Both the position numbers and the translations under genes were made by a program. DNA of 25,218 nt from assembly GCA_964446235.1 (NCBI GenBank), contig CAYUNW010000012.1:1-25218 (forward strand), given 5' to 3'. This document shows, one piece after another, positions 22,453 to 25,218 of this stretch (positions are counted from its first letter, which is position 1; each line of letters starts with the position of its first letter). The DNA comes from CAYUNW01 sp964446235 (GTDB taxonomy: Bacteria; Patescibacteriota; Microgenomatia; 2-02-FULL-39-11). A model generated the notes under the pieces. That model made no database searches and was not told where the DNA came from. It was given only the letters and a program-made list of their open reading frames with translations.

Positions 22453-23535
22453 TTAAATTAAATGCTTGTTATTCGATTGACCTAATTTCTCAACTAATGA
22501 TTTAATTTTGGGTACTGAATCTTTATGACATACCAATACTGCATCCTTCGTGTTTATCACTAACAAACCTTCGAGGTCTATAGTTACAACTAATTGATCT
22601 GTATAATTATATACTAAAGTATCTTTTGAATCGTTTATCAATACTTTACCCAAAGTAATATTTTGATCCGGCGAAGACTGAAGAGCTTCTTTCAATGCTT
22701 CCCAGGCACCAACATCACTCCATCCTAAATCATCAGACACTACGACTGAATCTTCTGCGGATAAATATTCTAGTATTGCATTATCGAATGATATTTTAGG
22801 TAATTTTACGTATTCTTCCTCAAGGATATTGTTATAATTTTTAGTCCCGATAACCTTATAGATTTTTTTCATAAATTCATGAATATCCGGTTGGTGTTTT
22901 TTAAATTGATCCCATAAAAATTTTGGTGTGGTAATAAAATATCCAATATTCCATACGTATTTTCTATCCTGAAAAAATTTTTTAGCACTCTCCAAATCCG
23001 GTCTGTAGATAAAATCTTCAAACTTGAAAAATTTTATATCTCGATTTTCAGCGATAACTTTACCGTGTTTAATCCAACCTAAATTCTGACTAGGAAATCT
23101 CGGTTTTTGGGTTATAAAAATTATTTTATTATTAAATTTTTGATATGATTCATAACAGGACTTTATTATACTTCTGAATAAATCACCGTTTCTTATATAA
23201 TGGTCGCTCCATAAAAATATCATCGGTTCATGAGGATTTTTTTTATATAAATGACTAACAGTCAATGCTACTGCAGGTCCAACGTCTCTGGCTTCTGGTT
23301 CTGAAATTATATTATTTTTATTCAAATCCGGTATTTCACTAAAAACTTTTTCGGCGTAATTTTTTGATGTTGCGATATATATATCGTTAATTTTAAAATC
23401 AGGAAAAAGCCTTTCAATAGATAGTTGGAATGTTGATTTATCTCCAATCACCTTCTCAAACTGTTTTGGAGAATTTTTTCTTGATAATGGCCAGAGTCTA
23501 GTTCCGGCACCCCCAGCAAATATTATTGCATTCAT
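22453..23535 (-). CDS. manC: Mannose-1-phosphate guanylyltransferase (single-domain)
   Basis: Makes GDP-mannose from mannose-1-phosphate and GTP. The 360 residues show FAGGAGTRLWPLSRKNSPKQF (6-26), LWSDHYI, WNIGYFITTP and ISFDNAILEYLSAEDSVVVSDDLGWSDVGAWEAL, the typical sequence of this family. The C-terminal phosphomannose isomerase domain of bifunctional ManC/AlgA is absent. No phosphomannomutase is in the window. With two glycosyltransferases alongside, it suggests mannose or a GDP-mannose derivative in the surface glycan. It lies 5 nt from the next glycosyltransferase. Confidence 0.93.
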   Translation of the reverse strand: MNAIIFAGGAGTRLWPLSRKNSPKQFEKVIGDKSTFQLSIERLFPDFKINDIYIATSKNYAEKVFSEIPDLNKNNIISEPEARDVGPAVALTVSHLYKKNPHEPMIFLWSDHYIRNGDLFRSIIKSCYESYQKFNNKIIFITQKPRFPSQNLGWIKHGKVIAENRDIKFFKFEDFIYRPDLESAKKFFQDRKYVWNIGYFITTPKFLWDQFKKHQPDIHEFMKKIYKVIGTKNYNNILEEEYVKLPKISFDNAILEYLSAEDSVVVSDDLGWSDVGAWEALKEALQSSPDQNITLGKVLINDSKDTLVYNYTDQLVVTIDLEGLLVINTKDAVLVCHKDSVPKIKSLVEKLGQSNNKHLI

Positions 23536-23540
23536 AATTA

Positions 23541-24641
23541 TTAATTTATTCTGTAATCCTCAATTATTTTTTTCAGTTTTTTTTTAAAATTTGAATCAGA
23601 AAACCTCAAAGCATTATTTCTACATTCTATTGAAGAAAACTTTTCCGCTTCAAAATTACATAACGTTTCTTTTAAACATGATGCGTTATTTTTTTGATAT
23701 AAAATTCCTGTTTTGTTGTTAATAATTATCTCGCTCGCACCACCTTTATAATATGCTATTACAGGTTTTCCGCAAGCTTGTGCTTCTACCATAACCAGAC
23801 CGAAATCTTCTTCCCCTGGAAAAACCAATGCCGTACAGTTTTGATAATACCAACATATTTTCTCATCTGTCAATTCAGAATGAATAAATTTGATATTATG
23901 ATAAGCGATTGATTTCAAACGGTTCAAATCAATCCCGGAACCGATAATTATCAGTTTTTGATCTAACTGGTTAAACGCTTCTATGGCGTAATCAATCATT
24001 TTATATGGAACTAATCTAGAAACAATCAAATAATAGTTCCTTTTTTGAGATTTTGCCGGTTTAAATTTATTTGTATCAACACTAGGATAAAGCAATTGGG
24101 ATTTGCGTTTATAATAAACCTGTATTCTTTTTGATACGTTTTTTGAAATTGACAAATAAATATCAGGTCTTTGAGCTGAAATATAATCCCATTTTCTAAG
24201 TAGTGGAAAAAATAGTTTCATAAAATATCTAAGAAAATAATTTACAAATAGAAACCCTGGTTGTGTAATATATTCTATTGCTCCACTCCATAAAAATCTT
24301 ACTGGTGTTAAACAATAACAAATATGCAAAGTTCCGGGTTTAATCAAAAGTGATTTGGAATCCTGTGACGTTAGACTTATTACTAAATCAAATCCTGTAA
24401 AATCAAAATTTTCATATATATAGGGCGATAAAAAGAAATAAAATTCAAAAAAAGATTTTGCCAATGGAAATTTATTTAAAAAACTTTTCTTTAAGTTATT
24501 TACGCTAATACTTTTTCCAACTTTTTCCTCATAAACAGATGTGTATAAGGTAGCATTTGGCCAAATAGAAAATATCGATTTAAGGATCCGTTCTGCGCCG
24601 CCAAATTTGGTGATTTTATCATAGACAATTGCTATTTTCAT
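23541..24641 (-). CDS. GT4-family glycosyltransferase (possible mannosyltransferase)
   Basis: A 366-residue GT-B glycosyltransferase. The N-terminal domain begins AIVYDKITKFGGAERILKSI with the donor-domain glycine loop, and has the CLTPVRFLWSG segment seen in WbaZ-like enzymes. The C-terminal domain has YLIVSRLVPYKMIDYAIEAF and the E-x7-E motif in EEDFGLVMVEAQACGKPVIAY, which binds the nucleotide sugar. It has no membrane helix but two hydrophobic stretches, so it should act at the inner face of the membrane on a lipid-linked acceptor. GDP-mannose is the likely donor because manC is next door. The start codon overlaps the upstream gene's stop as TAATG. Confidence 0.9.
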   Translation of the reverse strand: MKIAIVYDKITKFGGAERILKSIFSIWPNATLYTSVYEEKVGKSISVNNLKKSFLNKFPLAKSFFEFYFFLSPYIYENFDFTGFDLVISLTSQDSKSLLIKPGTLHICYCLTPVRFLWSGAIEYITQPGFLFVNYFLRYFMKLFFPLLRKWDYISAQRPDIYLSISKNVSKRIQVYYKRKSQLLYPSVDTNKFKPAKSQKRNYYLIVSRLVPYKMIDYAIEAFNQLDQKLIIIGSGIDLNRLKSIAYHNIKFIHSELTDEKICWYYQNCTALVFPGEEDFGLVMVEAQACGKPVIAYYKGGASEIIINNKTGILYQKNNASCLKETLCNFEAEKFSSIECRNNALRFSDSNFKKKLKKIIEDYRIN

Positions 24642-25218
24642 TAGTTTTTAAATACCTGTTCATAAATTCTTAAAGTTTTATCTATACTCTTACGGTAATC
24701 AAAATTTTTGAGCCTTGTATATAACTTTTTATGTTTTTGTTTATATTGAATATGATTTAAATTACAAATTTTTAATATTGCTTGTGACATATTTTCAATC
24801 TGACTGGGATCGAAATAAATCGCCGAATCAGTCCAAATTTCTCGATATACTTGAATATCTGATATTGCTATCAATTTACCACAATAAACAGCCTCAAGAC
24901 ATGGTAAACCAAACCCTTCTATGTATGACGGACTTACTAAACCTAACGAATAATAATAAAGATCTATCAATTGAAAATTATCGGCAAAACCAAAAAAAAT
25001 TGTATTATCTTCTAATGAAAGCATAGAAACATGTTTTTTTAATCGTTTGTAAAAAAAGTCTTCTTTACCTACTAAAACTAACTTTACAGATTTTTTTTGC
25101 AAAACTTTTTTGAAAGCATATAGCAAATTTAAAAGATTTTTATGAGGATATGCATTACCAACATATAGTATATATTCCCCGTCAATAATTTTTTTTGGTT
25201 TATAGGTTTTGACTAACT
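24641..25218 (-). CDS. GT4-family glycosyltransferase, C-terminal domain (partial, N-terminus beyond window)
   Basis: The frame is open to the window edge at 25218, so the gene is cut and the N-terminal domain lies outside. A TTG at 25126 is available as a start but falls inside the conserved motif ILYVGNAYPHKNLLNLLYAF, so it is not the true start. Further motifs are KLVLVGKEDFFYK, FFGFADNFQLIDLYYYSLGLVSPSYIEGFGLPCLEAVYCGK with E-x7-E, and the terminal helix. About 192 residues are visible. It is transcribed first in this block and overlaps the next glycosyltransferase by 1 nt, so they probably act in the same glycan pathway. Confidence 0.88.
   Translation of the reverse strand, partial: LVKTYKPKKIIDGEYILYVGNAYPHKNLLNLLYAFKKVLQKKSVKLVLVGKEDFFYKRLKKHVSMLSLEDNTIFFGFADNFQLIDLYYYSLGLVSPSYIEGFGLPCLEAVYCGKLIAISDIQVYREIWTDSAIYFDPSQIENMSQAILKICNLNHIQYKQKHKKLYTRLKNFDYRKSIDKTLRIYEQVFKN

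Noticed and set aside
1..25218. Alternative genetic code (UGA as Gly), as in some Patescibacteria
   Set aside because: The hydrolase gene ends at TGA in an ATGA overlap with murF at the expected place, and no conserved motif is interrupted by TGA.
1..25218. CRISPR array, tRNA, rRNA, prophage or insertion sequence
   Set aside because: No regularly spaced repeats, no cloverleaf-like gap, and no transposase or integrase frame were seen; gaps between genes are all under 160 nt.

Overview
The window looks like a piece of a small, AT-rich bacterial genome of the Patescibacteria (Candidate Phyla Radiation), most reminiscent of the Microgenomates side. That assignment is an inference from gene content and style, not from a marker gene. 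Genes are packed with 1-14 nt overlaps or gaps of a few nt. Several enzymes are pared down (MurE without its first domain, RecO short, sugar transferase reduced to its catalytic part). Some proteins are of kinds I associate with CPR genomes (DUF4012 protein, PilM-like/LytR_C protein, archaeal-type GlmU, MurF with membrane segments). TGA is used as a stop, so the code is the standard bacterial one. No tRNA, rRNA, CRISPR array, insertion sequence or prophage gene is visible.

Layout, read along the minus strand from right to left. (1) 25218-19864 is a surface-polysaccharide block: a glycosyltransferase cut by the window edge, a second GT4 glycosyltransferase, a mannose-1-phosphate guanylyltransferase, a short polyprenyl-phosphate sugar phosphotransferase and a membrane-anchored DUF4012 protein. 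(2) 19863-16300 is a housekeeping stretch: RecO, glycyl-tRNA synthetase, an anchored exported protein of unknown function, a metallo-beta-lactamase-fold hydrolase and a small nitroreductase. (3) 16240-14648 is one long gene joining a PilM-like ATPase domain, a membrane segment, a Pro/Thr linker and a LytR_C domain. (4) The only plus-strand gene, 14034-14642, encodes an exported lytic-transglycosylase-like protein and is divergent from mraZ. (5) 13874-1 is a rearranged dcw/peptidoglycan operon: mraZ, rsmH, FtsL-like, class B PBP, murE, pgeF, murC, murB, murA, glmU-like, glmS, an alpha/beta hydrolase and murF (cut by the left edge).

The operon carries both ends of cytoplasmic wall-precursor synthesis. 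GlmS and the GlmU-like protein supply UDP-GlcNAc (no GlmM is seen), MurA and MurB make UDP-MurNAc, MurC, MurE and MurF add amino acids, PgeF proofreads the MurC step, and the PBP crosslinks. MurD, Ddl, MraY, MurG, FtsW and FtsQAZ are absent from the window and could lie beyond position 1. The 159-bp gap before mraZ holds a clear control region: a promoter overlapped by three 10-bp tandem units that fit the MraZ box.

Most of the window is ordinary cell-envelope biology in an unusual arrangement. The points I find most worth checking are the PilM-like/LytR_C fusion, MurF in which a polytopic membrane region replaces the usual N-terminal substrate domain, the MraZ operator, the active-site substitutions in MurB, and the degenerate catalytic motif of the GlmU-like protein.
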